A stretch of DNA of 64,000 bases from Planococcus shenhongbingii (GCF_030413635.1 NZ_CP129235.1:3720001-3784000); one strand, 5' to 3'. Positions 1-9,160 are shown, numbered from the stretch's first letter. The notes: generated by a model from the sequence alone, not told the origin. Numbers and translations are program-made.

Positions 1-32
1 TCACGGGCTTTATTTTTTATTCAACACATTTG

Positions 33-509
33 TTAGCCCAGTATTTCAATGCCATTTTTCTGAGCAGCTGCCATCACTTTGTCCATATCAGGAACGACAG
101 TATCCGGTGGCAACTTAAATTCTTCTGCCGGCACACTTGCTTCGATAAAGAATTGTTCCATTCCAGCTGGCGTTACTATGATTAAAATTCTCGAAGGAAC
201 CGTTCCTTCACTCTTATACATATGAGCTATCCCGCGCGGAGCATAAAGAAAAGTTCCCGGTTTGGCCATGATGGTTTTTTCGCCGATTGTGAATGCCACT
301 TCTCCTTCCAAAACATAAAAGATTTCATCTTCATTTTGATGGACATGCATGGGTGTCGCATAGCCGGGTGGATGCAGAGATTCAAGCAAGCCAAATGCGC
401 CATTTGTATCCTCAGCTGATGCCTTCATTTCGACTAACGTGCCTATAAACCAATACGCTTTTCCTTCGCCGCGAGCGAATGCAAAAGCATTATTCAGTTG
501 CTGTTCCAT
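33..509 (-). CDS. Cupin-domain protein
   Basis: A 158-residue single-domain cupin of unknown substrate. Cupin motif 1 is visible as HVHQNEDEIFYVLEG, with the two histidines and the glutamate that normally bind a metal. Motif 2 is PGTFLYAPRGIAH and supplies the last histidine. I start at the ATG at 509 because GGAGGTAAGGAAG lies just upstream; the frame stays open further upstream but has no comparable ribosome site. There is no signal peptide, so it should be cytoplasmic. It could be a small dioxygenase, an isomerase or a binding protein; nothing nearby decides this. Confidence 0.8.
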   Translation of the reverse strand: MEQQLNNAFAFARGEGKAYWFIGTLVEMKASAEDTNGAFGLLESLHPPGYATPMHVHQNEDEIFYVLEGEVAFTIGEKTIMAKPGTFLYAPRGIAHMYKSEGTVPSRILIIVTPAGMEQFFIEASVPAEEFKLPPDTVVPDMDKVMAAAQKNGIEILG

Positions 510-675
510 CTTCCTTACCTCCCAATTCGTTAAACAGAATAATTTGGCCGTCGCAATTCTTATATTTGTAAGTGTAGAATAGACATTTCTGAAAACCTTC
601 GGAACACTCCGCAGCGATTTTTCATAAGGCCACATCCACGTTTTTTACAGATTGCTTAACCAAACCTTATCAACT

Positions 676-1116
676 TTAGGCAAGGGACTCGTAAACAGCT
701 ACGGCTACGGTTATGTCAACATTGTTTTTCATCGCTTTTGAAAAAGGGCATACTGCATGCGTTTTGTCCGCCAGTGCTTGCACCGCCTCCTTCTCCATTC
801 CTTTGATCGCCACTTCCAACCGCAATGCTAATTTAAAGCTATTGTCTGATGGATCTGGATGAAGCTCAACGGTCGTAGTGGTTATTGGTTCCCCAGTGAC
901 TCCTTCCTTTTTCATTATTCTGACCAATACGAAGTTGAAACTGGTACTGTAACCAAGCGCCAAAAAGTGGCCTGGAGTAAATCCTTCCCCGGTTCCTCCC
1001 AATTCCGTCGGGTGGGATACTTTAGTTGAAAATGAACCATCTGCTAAATAACTACTTCCCTCCGGTCCGCCTACATTGGTTGCCGCTGCCTGAAATATAA
1101 AATCAGAACCAGCCAT
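676..1116 (-). CDS. OsmC/Ohr-family protein lacking the peroxidatic cysteine
   Basis: A 146-residue protein of the OsmC/Ohr organic hydroperoxide resistance family. The resolving-cysteine region is intact (HAVCPFSKAMKNNVD). At the usual peroxidatic site, where Ohr has a YAACF-like motif, it reads GYSTSF, so the cysteine is replaced by serine. Ohr proteins need both cysteines for thiol peroxidase activity, so this one may be inactive as a peroxidase or have another role. Length and fold signature fit the family, and AGGAGATG lies before the ATG. It appears to be monocistronic. Confidence 0.8.
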   Translation of the reverse strand: MAGSDFIFQAAATNVGGPEGSSYLADGSFSTKVSHPTELGGTGEGFTPGHFLALGYSTSFNFVLVRIMKKEGVTGEPITTTTVELHPDPSDNSFKLALRLEVAIKGMEKEAVQALADKTHAVCPFSKAMKNNVDITVAVAVYESLA

Positions 1117-1342
1117 TTTCTACATCTCCTTATACGTTTTAAATTCGCATTAATTATACGCCTTTTATCAGCTAATTTCTATGTTTTTATCAGAATATTC
1201 CGTTTTATTATCACGCGTTGAAAAAGAATAAAAATAGTCTTTGATTTATTTGAATCAATTTTATAAATCGGCCAGTCCGGTGCCACACGCTTTTTATAGG
1301 ACAGAGGCCATTTCATCGAACTTCTCGCTGGAAATACATAAA

Positions 1343-1379
1343 AACGTCCGTAAATGTCCTAAAACACTTTACGAACGTT
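1343..1379. terminator. Bidirectional terminator
   Basis: A 12-bp stem (AACGTCCGTAAA paired with TTTACGAACGTT, one G-U pair) is followed by a T run on the plus strand and TTTTTA on the minus strand. It lies downstream of the wall-anchored protein gene. The rest of the 1117-1433 gap holds nothing else convincing. Confidence 0.7.
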
Positions 1380-1433
1380 CTTTTTTCACATATTTTCACG
1401 AACGGTTTATAGCCAGGCTTTTCGTCTTTCAGA

Positions 1434-2762
1434 TTAGCTTTGCTTGCTTATACGCAGAGCAATCGTTGTCGTCAATCCAGCCAGCATCAATCCGCCGAGA
1501 ATCCACATGAATGGCATTGAAGATTCGTCTGCTGTTCCACCCATTCCGGTTTTCGGCATTTCGGAAGGCATTTCTGCCACACCGAATTGGTCCGGGAATT
1601 GATCAACAATGGCAGCGGATAGGCCAGCTGCCGGCATGGTCATATGCTCGTAAGCCTGACGAATCGAATTGTAGGCTGTATCGTAATCGCCGGCTGCGTA
1701 TGAATCAAAAGCGACAAGCAATTGATCAACGTGGGCAGTTAACCCTTCTTCCAAAGCATTGGCTGGCACGCGCCCTTCCGTTGCAGCGTCGAGAAGTGCC
1801 GCTTGTTCAACAATATACGCATCCAAGTCCGCTTTTGCTTGTTCCTGTCCTTCGGCATTGCCTTCCCCCGTTGCCACTACATAATCTACAAAGTAGCCGA
1901 TATGCGATTTCCAGACTTCAGCAAACTGCGCTGCAGATAAATCATCCGCATTGGCAATTAAAGCAGCCGATGCCTGTTCAAAACTCTCTGCCCCATCAGC
2001 GCCATCCTGCATCGCCATTGCCGCGAGCCCAGCATGTTCGGTGAACGTCATATTCAATTGAGCGCGAAGGTCGACAGCCGGTGTATCCGGATTCGTGTTG
2101 TCGAATTTCTCCGGGAATTGGTTGGTGATGGCAATCGACAAGCTTTCAGCGAACATGCTCATATGATGAATGGATTCCCGTTCCAATGCATATGCCGTTT
2201 CAAAGTCTCCCGCAACGTAAGCGTCAAATGCTTCGACCAGCTGGTCGACGTGCATGTCCAGCCCTTCCTGGACAGCTGCTGCTGGCAAGCCGCCTTCAGT
2301 TGCAGCATCGAAGAACTCGGATTGTGTTTTCTTGTATTCTTCCAAATCCGCCAGTGCCTTGTCTTTTCCTGCCTGATCCTCTTTAGCAGTCGCAGTTACA
2401 TAATCAACGAAATAACCGATATGCGATTTCCAGATTTCATCAAACTGTGCCGCTCCTTCTTCGACGTAAACGGAAGCAACTGCCGCTTTCAAATCATCCG
2501 CGTTTGCCAATAGCGCTCCGGATGCCTGGTCAAAATCTTCTGCTCCGTCCACACCTTTTCTCATCGCTTCAACTGCTAAAAAGGCATGTTCGGTTAAAAC
2601 CGTATCCAATGCAATCCGAAGTTCAGCTGCTGGTGTCGCTGTGCTGCTTTTCACCGAAGCTTCGTTGGAAGAATGTGCTCCGTGGCTATCCGCCAATGCA
2701 GCAGTCGGTACGAGCAGAGAAAGCGTTAATGGAAGAGCGACCAATAATTTGTTGATTTTCAT
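1434..2762 (-). CDS. Sortase-anchored surface protein with a duplicated helical His-containing domain
   Basis: A 442-residue secreted protein. It has a signal peptide (MKINKLLVALPLTLSLLVP), a C-terminal sortase signal (MPKTG), a hydrophobic span and a short basic tail. Between them are two copies of a roughly 170-residue, probably all-helical unit, about residues 48-225 and 231-395. Both copies keep TEHA, WKSHIGYFVDYV and HVDQL, and end in a methionine/histidine stretch (IHHMSM, YEHMTM). The spaced histidines could bind a metal or haem, but this is inference. Copy two lacks about a dozen residues. I start at ATG 2762 because AAGGAG is 9 nt upstream; an ATG at 2771 is too close to that site. 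I do not recognise a named family. Confidence 0.75.
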   Translation of the reverse strand: MKINKLLVALPLTLSLLVPTAALADSHGAHSSNEASVKSSTATPAAELRIALDTVLTEHAFLAVEAMRKGVDGAEDFDQASGALLANADDLKAAVASVYVEEGAAQFDEIWKSHIGYFVDYVTATAKEDQAGKDKALADLEEYKKTQSEFFDAATEGGLPAAAVQEGLDMHVDQLVEAFDAYVAGDFETAYALERESIHHMSMFAESLSIAITNQFPEKFDNTNPDTPAVDLRAQLNMTFTEHAGLAAMAMQDGADGAESFEQASAALIANADDLSAAQFAEVWKSHIGYFVDYVVATGEGNAEGQEQAKADLDAYIVEQAALLDAATEGRVPANALEEGLTAHVDQLLVAFDSYAAGDYDTAYNSIRQAYEHMTMPAAGLSAAIVDQFPDQFGVAEMPSEMPKTGMGGTADESSMPFMWILGGLMLAGLTTTIALRISKQS

Positions 2763-2902
2763 CAAAAACATCTCCTTTTTCCTGTTTTAATTTAGTTCTG
2801 ACTACTAAACGGAACAAGGAATGTTTTAGATCACTTTTTTCAGAAAAACCTTAAAATCTTTTTGTGTCAGTTGCACTTCATTGTGCAGAAGGAGGTTTAA
2901 TC

Positions 2903-3099
2903 ATGAACTATTCACTTCAGCAGCGGCAGGAAATAAAGCTCTCGACGACCGTCGAACTTCGCTAAGCGATTGAACCTATGAACTGAATCAGTACATACGG
3001 GCACAGCAGCTCGAGCATCCCTTAATCGAATTAAGTACTTCAATGCTGAAAAAGCTTAAAGAAGCTTTTTCATCTTTTCATCTGGATGAGACTATTTAA
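2903..3099 (+). pseudogene. rpoN: Remnant of the sigma-54 factor N-terminus
   Basis: After a good ribosome site (GGAGG at 2891) the reading starts MNYSLQQRQEIKLSTTVELR, which resembles the region I domain of sigma-54. A TAA and a TGA then interrupt it. After a frame change the sequence continues YELNQYIRAQQLEHPLIEL, again typical of RpoN region I, before another stop at 3097-3099. No core-binding or DNA-binding domain follows. This is therefore a decayed 5' fragment, not a short functional gene. Confidence 0.7.
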
Positions 3100-3318
3100 C
3101 TATTTTTTATATTCGTTCTGAAAATGTAGTTTCTTATTCTGCCATTGATCGATTCTCCGTGTTCTCTCATAAAAAATGCCGGAAAAGCCCATTAAATCAA
3201 TACTTGAAGCGGCATGCGTTAAGATTTAAAAAGAATTCGCCGTATGCTAGAATAGGACATGGTGTTTGATGATTTCCCATCAAAAATCCACTATTTTTTT
3301 ATAGAAAGCAGGAAGAAA

Positions 3319-4272
3319 ATGGGACGTTTTATTGTAAAGCGTATCGTTGAATCGCTTTTTGTGTTAGTTATTGGCAGCATGCTTTGCTTTGCCTTTATCC
3401 GTGCTCTTCCTGGTGATCCGGCCGCAGCTATGTATGGAGATCAGCTGCAGAAATTGAGTGAAGCGGACCGGCTCCGCATAATAGAAAATTTGGGGCTGAA
3501 TGAAGCATTGCCTATCCAGTATGCCAAATGGCTCGGCCAAATTTTTCAAGGTGAGTGGGGGCACTCCACCATTTCCGGAATGGATGCCGCCGCAGTAGTT
3601 GCCGGCTCCTTGCAGCCAACCTTCCTATTATTGCTGTCTTCCCAGTTTCTGCTGCTTTTGCTGGCTGTCTTGTTCGGTGTCTCCACCGGCTTAAAGCACC
3701 GTTCGCTGTATGACCATGCAGTAACTGCTGTCAGTTTCATCTTTCTGTCCATTCCTCCTTTCTGGTTCGCTTTGATGCTCATGATTTTTTTCTCCGTTCA
3801 CTTGGGCATTCTGCCTACATCCGGAATGGGAGACGGACAACTCCGATATATTCTACTGCCATCGCTCGTCCTCGCTTTATCACATGCCGGTTATTATATC
3901 CGGCTTTTGCGCAATCACATCATTATTACGAAAGATACTGGATTTATCTTTGCTTTAAAAGCACGCGGATTTTCGCAATGGAGCATCTTAAAAAACCATC
4001 TGCTGCCTAATGCCTCCATTCCCTTATTGTCCTACGCCGGCATGTCGCTCGCGGTTTCTTTGGCAAGCTCGATTGTAGTGGAAACCATTTTTTCTTGGCC
4101 AGGCCTTGGCCGCCTGGCCTTGAAATCCGCACTTGCCCATGATTATCCGGTTTTATTGGCCATCCTCATGTTGAGCATGGTATTCGTCATCCTGGTTAAC
4201 TTATTTGTGGATCTTCTTTGTGCCTGGATTGACCCACGGCTGCGCCATCAAGTGCTCGGGGAGGGGAAATGA
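3319..4272 (+). CDS. NikB/DppB-type ABC transporter permease
   Basis: A 317-residue inner-membrane permease of the peptide/nickel importer family. It has about six membrane helices and the permease signature around residues 200-230 (RNHIIITKDTGFIFALKARG), which contacts the ATPase. The N-terminus (GRFIVKRIVESLFVLVIGSM) is typical of DppB/NikB. I start at ATG 3319 after AGGAAG; a start at 3259 would add an untypical polar extension. It overlaps the next gene by 4 nt and heads a four-gene importer operon. Proximity to urease suggests nickel, but oligopeptides or metal chelates are possible. Confidence 0.85.
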   Translation: MGRFIVKRIVESLFVLVIGSMLCFAFIRALPGDPAAAMYGDQLQKLSEADRLRIIENLGLNEALPIQYAKWLGQIFQGEWGHSTISGMDAAAVVAGSLQPTFLLLLSSQFLLLLLAVLFGVSTGLKHRSLYDHAVTAVSFIFLSIPPFWFALMLMIFFSVHLGILPTSGMGDGQLRYILLPSLVLALSHAGYYIRLLRNHIIITKDTGFIFALKARGFSQWSILKNHLLPNASIPLLSYAGMSLAVSLASSIVVETIFSWPGLGRLALKSALAHDYPVLLAILMLSMVFVILVNLFVDLLCAWIDPRLRHQVLGEGK

Positions 4273-5120
4273 TGGACATAAGACGCCATTGGTTCATAAT
4301 TTTCACCGTTTCCTCATTTACTGCGCTTCTTGCTGCCGTCTTGTTTGCTCCTTTGCTGACAGTCCATGATCCACTGGCAGTTCAAATGAACAGCATTCTC
4401 CAGCCTCCGAGTTCCACTCATTTGCTTGGAACCGATGAACTGGGTAGAGATGTGTTTTCCCGTCTCTTGTATGGCGGCCGGGTTTCCATAGCCGTTGGTG
4501 CAGCGGCCATGGCCGTGTCAGTTGCATTGGGAATCTTCTATGGCGCTATCAGCGGATTGGCTGGCGGTGGAATTGACCGGCTGATGATGCGCCTGATCGA
4601 CGCACTTCTAAGCATCCCTTCTCTCTTATTGATGATTGGGCTGCAGCTTGTTTTTTCACCTAGTTTGACGGCAGTGATTCTAGTGATCAGCCTGACCAGC
4701 TGGATGCCTATTGCCCGGCTGATCCGTACAGAACTTATCGCTATGAAGAAAGATGTTTTTATACAGGCTTCCACAGTGGTAGGAGCTTCTTCGTTTCAAT
4801 TGCTGCGCCGGCATATGCTGCCGCAGTGCATTCCAACCATTATTGTGCTTGCGGTCAGCGGAATGAGTCATGCCATTCTTGCTGAAGCCACCCTCAGCTT
4901 TCTGGGCATCGGCATCCCGCCGCAAGAACCTTCATGGGGCAATATGCTTATGGGCGCCCAAAGCCATTTGCTTTCAGGAGCCTGGTGGCTGGCAGTGTTT
5001 CCTGCCGGATGCATCATGTATACCATTTTGGTTATCAATATCTTAGGCGACAAGCTGCAGGACCGCCTAGCGGCACCGCAGTTCAGAAAGGGGGATAAAA
5101 ATGAGTGGATTTCTTCTTGA
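4269..5120 (+). CDS. NikC/DppC-type ABC transporter permease
   Basis: The second, 283-residue permease of the importer. The N-terminal helix is followed by the usual periplasm-facing segment ending HLLGTDELGRDVFSRLLYGG, a hallmark of DppC/NikC. A TM core and the EAA-like loop (TELIAMKKDVFIQASTVVGA) follow. Its ATG overlaps the stop of the upstream permease (ATGA), and its own end overlaps the ATPase start by 20 nt, which points to coupled translation. Substrate as for the upstream permease: nickel is plausible from the urease context. Confidence 0.85.
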   Translation: MMDIRRHWFIIFTVSSFTALLAAVLFAPLLTVHDPLAVQMNSILQPPSSTHLLGTDELGRDVFSRLLYGGRVSIAVGAAAMAVSVALGIFYGAISGLAGGGIDRLMMRLIDALLSIPSLLLMIGLQLVFSPSLTAVILVISLTSWMPIARLIRTELIAMKKDVFIQASTVVGASSFQLLRRHMLPQCIPTIIVLAVSGMSHAILAEATLSFLGIGIPPQEPSWGNMLMGAQSHLLSGAWWLAVFPAGCIMYTILVINILGDKLQDRLAAPQFRKGDKNEWISS

Positions 5121-6699
5121 AGTCGATCGGCTGACGATTGTCCAACAGCAACAAGCAGTCGTTTCAGACCTCTCTTTCTCCGTTCGAAAAGATGCCATAA
5201 CCGCCATCATCGGAGCAAGCGGCTCCGGAAAAAGCCTGACGGCAAGAGCTCTCATTGACCTGCTGCCGGATGGCCTCTCTATTGGATCCGGCTCTGTCCG
5301 GTTTTCGGGGGAAGCTGTATTTTCAATGGATAAAAAGCGGCGAAAGCATTATCTCGGGAAAGAAATCGGCATTGTTTTTCAAGACACCTGGCAAACATTT
5401 GATCCAATCCAAACAATTGGCCGCCATTTTTTAGAGCTGTTTGCCGCTCATTCTTCGTTATCAAAAAAAGCGGCGAAAGAACAGGCATTGCACCTGCTTC
5501 GCCAAGTGCAGCTGAATGATGCCGAAAAGGTTTTCCGCTCCTATCCGCACGAGCTTTCAGGCGGTATGCGGCAGCGGGTTCAATTGGCTCTTGCCATTTC
5601 GATGAACCCCTCGTTGCTGATTGCAGATGAACCGACGACCGCGCTCGATCTACAGATCCAAGCCGAGATGATCCAGCTGATCAAAGACTGGCGGCAGCAA
5701 TCGGGGAGCTCGGTTTTATTTATCTCGCACGACCTGGGAGTGGTATCCCAAATCGCTGATGAAGTGATTGTCATGAACAAGGGAAAAATAGCGGAATGGT
5801 CCCTGGCCGATAAGCTATTAACCGCTCCCCGTTCCCCCGAAGCCAAGCAATTGCTGGCAGATTATTTGCTGCTCTCCGGTTCCAGTAAAACAATCAACCG
5901 TTCCAGCAGTAAACTCATCATGAAAGTTGAGCATGTGACGAAACAGTATATAAAGAAGAATTGGTTTCAGCAAGAAGTAATCCCTGCAGTGACAGATGTA
6001 TCCCTACATATAGCGCAAGGAGAAATCGTCGGGCTAATCGGAGAAAGCGGCGGCGGCAAAAGCACTTTATCCCGGTTGATGCTCCAATTGGAGCCATGTA
6101 CGAGCGGAAAGATCCGATGGCTAGGAAACGAGCCCTTCCGCCAAGGCATTCAATGGGTGCATCAAGACCCTCTTGCTTCTTTCGACCAGCGCTGGACCAT
6201 CGAAAAGATTGTCGGAGAAGGACTGGATTACAGGAAAGAAGAAAAAGAGACCAAAAAAGAGCGGGTGCATACGGCACTCCAGCAAGTCGGCTTGTCTGCT
6301 TCTGACGGCCGATTATATCCTCACCAATTGTCAGGGGGCATGAGACAGCGCGCCGCACTGGCCCGTGCCTTGCTGATGGAGCCTGAACTGATCATTTTGG
6401 ATGAACCGTTTGCCAGTTTGGATATGAGCTCGCAAGCAAAACTGATTTCACTGATTCAGTCTATTAACGAGGAAGAAAATCTGGCCGTTTTATTCATTAC
6501 GCATGACATTCAAGTTGCTTTGGCAATCTGCCAGCGGATTTACGTAATGGAAAAAGGGGCTATCGCAGAAGAAGCGGATTCCAATAAAATACTTTTGACG
6601 ACTCATCCCTATACAAAGCGGCTTTTATCCTGCATGCCGGGATTTGAAGCCCGCAGAAAGCTATTAAATAATAAAGTAAAGGTGGAAATAAATGAATAA
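5101..6699 (+). CDS. Fused two-domain ATPase of a NikDE/OppDF-type importer
   Basis: A 532-residue protein carrying two complete ABC ATPase domains, where most systems use two separate genes (NikD and NikE). Domain one has Walker A GASGSGKSL, signature LSGGMRQR and Walker B LLIADEP. Domain two, from about residue 280, has GESGGGKST, LSGGMRQR and LIILDEP. All key residues are present in both halves, so each should bind ATP. It sits between the second permease and the binding protein and overlaps both, so one fused chain probably replaces the ATPase heterodimer. Confidence 0.87.
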   Translation: MSGFLLEVDRLTIVQQQQAVVSDLSFSVRKDAITAIIGASGSGKSLTARALIDLLPDGLSIGSGSVRFSGEAVFSMDKKRRKHYLGKEIGIVFQDTWQTFDPIQTIGRHFLELFAAHSSLSKKAAKEQALHLLRQVQLNDAEKVFRSYPHELSGGMRQRVQLALAISMNPSLLIADEPTTALDLQIQAEMIQLIKDWRQQSGSSVLFISHDLGVVSQIADEVIVMNKGKIAEWSLADKLLTAPRSPEAKQLLADYLLLSGSSKTINRSSSKLIMKVEHVTKQYIKKNWFQQEVIPAVTDVSLHIAQGEIVGLIGESGGGKSTLSRLMLQLEPCTSGKIRWLGNEPFRQGIQWVHQDPLASFDQRWTIEKIVGEGLDYRKEEKETKKERVHTALQQVGLSASDGRLYPHQLSGGMRQRAALARALLMEPELIILDEPFASLDMSSQAKLISLIQSINEEENLAVLFITHDIQVALAICQRIYVMEKGAIAEEADSNKILLTTHPYTKRLLSCMPGFEARRKLLNNKVKVEINE

Positions 6700-8260
6700 A
6701 AACAGATTGAAATTTTTACTGGCCGCTGCTTTGATTGGCCTTGCAGGATGCAGTCAGGAAAGCGGCAACTCGGCAGATTCAGCTGAAATGAAACAGCTCG
6801 TTTACGGAATGGCTTCTGAAATCGAGAAAGTCAATCCGGTGCTGGACGAGAGCCAAGAAATCGATGCCTTGCTTTTTCGGGGATTAACTAAGCCCAATGC
6901 TAAAAATCAAGTAACCCCTGATTTGGCAGAGAGCTGGGAAATTTCAGATGACCAATTGACTTATGTCTTTACACTTCGCCAAGACGCTGCATGGCAAGAC
7001 GGAGAACCGGTAACGGCAGAAGACGTGAAATTCACATTCGACCAAATCCAGAATCCTGAAACGAACACACCTATTGCCGGCGAATTCAATGAAATTGCAG
7101 CAGTGGAAGTGACTGGTGATTATGAAATAACAATGATTGTGCACCGGCCCTTTCCCCCTCTTCTGGATAAGCTAAAAATCGGCATTATTCCTGAACACCT
7201 GCTGCGCGGCGAAGATCTCAATACGACGGAATTCAATCAGAACCCTGTCGGCAACGGTCCTTTCAAATTGAAGAAATGGGGCAGCGACCATACGATCACA
7301 CTGGAACGCAATGAAGCGTATTACGGACCCGCTCCTAAGTTGGATGAAGTGGTCTTTAAAGCCGTACCGGATGCCAATACGCGGATTCTTCAATTGAAAA
7401 CCGGTGAAATCGATTTGGCGCTTATCGCACCCAACCAATTGGCCAGTACAAAAGAAAGCGATCCCTATTCGGTACATGAAATACCGACAGCCGACTACCG
7501 GGCAGTGCTGTATAATTTCGACTTGCCTTTGTTCCAGGACAAACGGGTCCGCCAGGCGATGAATCATGCGGTAAACCGGGATGAATTGGTGAAAGGGATT
7601 TTGGCCGGTAAAGGAGAACCGGCATACGGGCCTTTGCAAAAATCATGGGCTGGAACTTCTGATGAAGAAGGGTATACTTACAACCCTGAAAAAGCGGAGC
7701 AGCTTTTGGCAGAAGCCGGATGGGTTAAAGATTCTGATGGCGTGCTTGTAAAAGACGGGCAGCGGTTCGAATTCGAGCTCGTCTCTCCCATCCAGGACAC
7801 TGTACGTGTAGCGCTTGCCAATGTCGTGTCGGAACAGCTGAAAGCGTTCGGCATTGTGGCCAAGCCGAAACCGGTTGATCAGAATGCCATCGACTACGAC
7901 AGTGAAGATGCGCTGATCATTGGCTGGGGCAGTGAATTTGATCCGGATGACCATACGTACCGCCTGTTCCACAGCAGTGAAATAGGCGACGGGCATTACA
8001 ACTTTGGTTCCTACCAGAATGCCAAAGTCGACGAATTGCTGATGAAAGCAAGAACAACGGCAGATGTGGATGAACGAACGGCTTACTACCATCAGTTTCA
8101 AGAAGAACTGACGATTGATCCACCGTATAATTTCCTTGTTTACCTTCAAGCTTTATATGGCGTCAACGAAAACGTGACAGGAATCAGCACACGTACGCTC
8201 GGCCACCATGGCTTCGGCGTCTTGTGGAATATCGAGGAATGGGATAAGAAGATAGAGTAA
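6692..8260 (+). CDS. Solute-binding lipoprotein of a NikA/OppA-type importer
   Basis: A 522-residue extracellular binding protein of the SBP_bac_5 family. A lipoprotein signal peptide ends at LAGC, with Cys20 as the lipidated residue. The body carries family features such as LAESWEISDDQLTYVFTLRQ and a long C-terminal lobe. It delivers ligand to the two permeases encoded upstream, and its start overlaps the ATPase end by 8 nt. Size and position after the ATPase fit nickel- or peptide-binding proteins. Urease genes 0.9 kb away make Ni(II), perhaps chelated, the best guess, but the ligand is not proven by sequence. Confidence 0.83.
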   Translation: MNKNRLKFLLAAALIGLAGCSQESGNSADSAEMKQLVYGMASEIEKVNPVLDESQEIDALLFRGLTKPNAKNQVTPDLAESWEISDDQLTYVFTLRQDAAWQDGEPVTAEDVKFTFDQIQNPETNTPIAGEFNEIAAVEVTGDYEITMIVHRPFPPLLDKLKIGIIPEHLLRGEDLNTTEFNQNPVGNGPFKLKKWGSDHTITLERNEAYYGPAPKLDEVVFKAVPDANTRILQLKTGEIDLALIAPNQLASTKESDPYSVHEIPTADYRAVLYNFDLPLFQDKRVRQAMNHAVNRDELVKGILAGKGEPAYGPLQKSWAGTSDEEGYTYNPEKAEQLLAEAGWVKDSDGVLVKDGQRFEFELVSPIQDTVRVALANVVSEQLKAFGIVAKPKPVDQNAIDYDSEDALIIGWGSEFDPDDHTYRLFHSSEIGDGHYNFGSYQNAKVDELLMKARTTADVDERTAYYHQFQEELTIDPPYNFLVYLQALYGVNENVTGISTRTLGHHGFGVLWNIEEWDKKIE

Positions 8261-8275
8261 GAGTGAGATTAAAAA

Positions 8276-8312
8276 AAAGAAAGTCCTGCAATTAAGCAGG
8301 ACTTTCTTTTTT
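8276..8312 (+). terminator. Terminator of the importer operon
   Basis: A 14-bp stem (AAAGAAAGTCCTGC with its complement, six-base loop) is followed by a T run, 15 nt after the binding-protein stop. Confidence 0.85.
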
Positions 8313-8344
8313 GCTGTTGAGAAATTTTTGGCCATTTTTATTCA

Positions 8345-8490
8345 TTTCGCTCCAGGGCGGACGCTTTCCGCGGGCACGTCTTCAGCTGCTTTCTTTGCTC
8401 CTGCGATTACTCGTCGCAAATTGAAAAAATATTCGCTACGCTCAGTCCAAGGTCTTCAGCTCGTGTCGCTTCGCTGCTTTGTCGCAAAGC
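8345..8490. repeat. Dispersed GC-rich intergenic repeat, single degenerate copy
   Basis: This stretch contains GGACGCTTTCCGCGGGCACG, then CTTCAGCT and TCGCTTCGCTGC. The same string order recurs at 37.4-37.8 kb and 59.5-59.8 kb. It has no open coding frame with a ribosome site. Such elements are common between genes in Bacillaceae and relatives; their function is unknown. Confidence 0.55.
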
Positions 8491-8495
8491 CACTG

Positions 8496-8536
8496 GCAGA
8501 AAATCGGTTTAGTGAGTTATAAAACCGATTTTCAGC
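8496..8536. terminator. Long hairpin between the repeat and the next gene
   Basis: GCAGAAAATCGGTTT pairs with AAACCGATTTTCAGC across an 11-nt loop. It lies 6 nt beyond the stop of the minus-strand gene. The T-rich tract on either side is only modest, so it may be a terminator or part of the adjacent repeat. Confidence 0.4.
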
Positions 8537-8542
8537 TTTCTT

Positions 8543-9016
8543 TTATTTATCTTCTTCTTTCTTAAAATCTGCATATTTCTCATGAATCTCCGCTTCAATT
8601 GCCTGGACTTGTTCATCTTCCAGCTTTTGCTTTGGCTGCGGATGGAACCATTGGATTTCACTTTCATGGACGAATCCTTTGTATTGCTCGCCTTTCACTT
8701 TCAAAGTGAATTGGTGGCGCTTATATGCTTTATCTTCAAAAATCGGCTTAACTTCCAATTCTTTCGTATCGCTTGAGATACCGTATTGTACCATCAGCTT
8801 ATGGATTACGGATTCAATCGCATCTATTTTTTCTTCACCAATTATTTGCTTTGGATGCGGGTGCAGCCAGTGAATTTGGTCTTCATGAAAATGGCCTTTG
8901 AATTCATGATCCTCTATCTTGAATGTAAACGCGTATCTTTCATGTATCCGGTCCTCAAACACCGACTTCACTTCAAAATCTTTCAGTACTGGTTCATCCC
9001 TCTTTTCTTCAAACAT
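8543..9016 (-). CDS. Hypothetical protein with two copies of a small domain
   Basis: A 157-residue, highly charged soluble protein that I do not assign to a named family. It is an internal duplication. Each half has a segment like FEVKSVFEDRIHERYAFTFK, then a glycine turn (FKGHFHEDQIHWLHPHPKQ; YKGFVHESEIQWFHPQPKQ), then an acidic helix. The conserved H/W/HP cluster suggests a small beta-rich binding fold, loosely like the YheE/DUF5342 type, but this is a guess. The ATG at 9016 is preceded by GGAGGACAAGAAC. It appears to be transcribed alone. Confidence 0.65.
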   Translation of the reverse strand: MFEEKRDEPVLKDFEVKSVFEDRIHERYAFTFKIEDHEFKGHFHEDQIHWLHPHPKQIIGEEKIDAIESVIHKLMVQYGISSDTKELEVKPIFEDKAYKRHQFTLKVKGEQYKGFVHESEIQWFHPQPKQKLEDEQVQAIEAEIHEKYADFKKEEDK

Positions 9017-9123
9017 GTTCTTGTCCTCCTTAAAACATTTTCTACTTTGATAATTCCCCCTCATTATAAAGTAAGTATCCCGCTTTTACGAAAGAATGCT
9101 ATCACTTTCACGCGCTTTTTATT

Positions 9124-9160
9124 AAAAAATCTATCAGCTTTCCGAACTGATAGATTTTTT
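9124..9160. terminator. Terminator after ureD
   Basis: AAAAAATCTATCAG pairs with its full complement around a nine-base loop, giving T runs on both strands. It is placed just past the ureD stop and so ends the urease operon. Confidence 0.85.

Noticed and set aside
1241..1510. 89-codon frame between the Ohr-like and wall-protein genes
   Set aside because: It runs across a terminator hairpin into the end of the opposite gene and has no start signal.
2903..3099. In-frame stop in the rpoN-like stretch as another Sec codon
   Set aside because: There is also a TAA and a frame change, and no catalytic or C-terminal domain follows. This is decay, not recoding.
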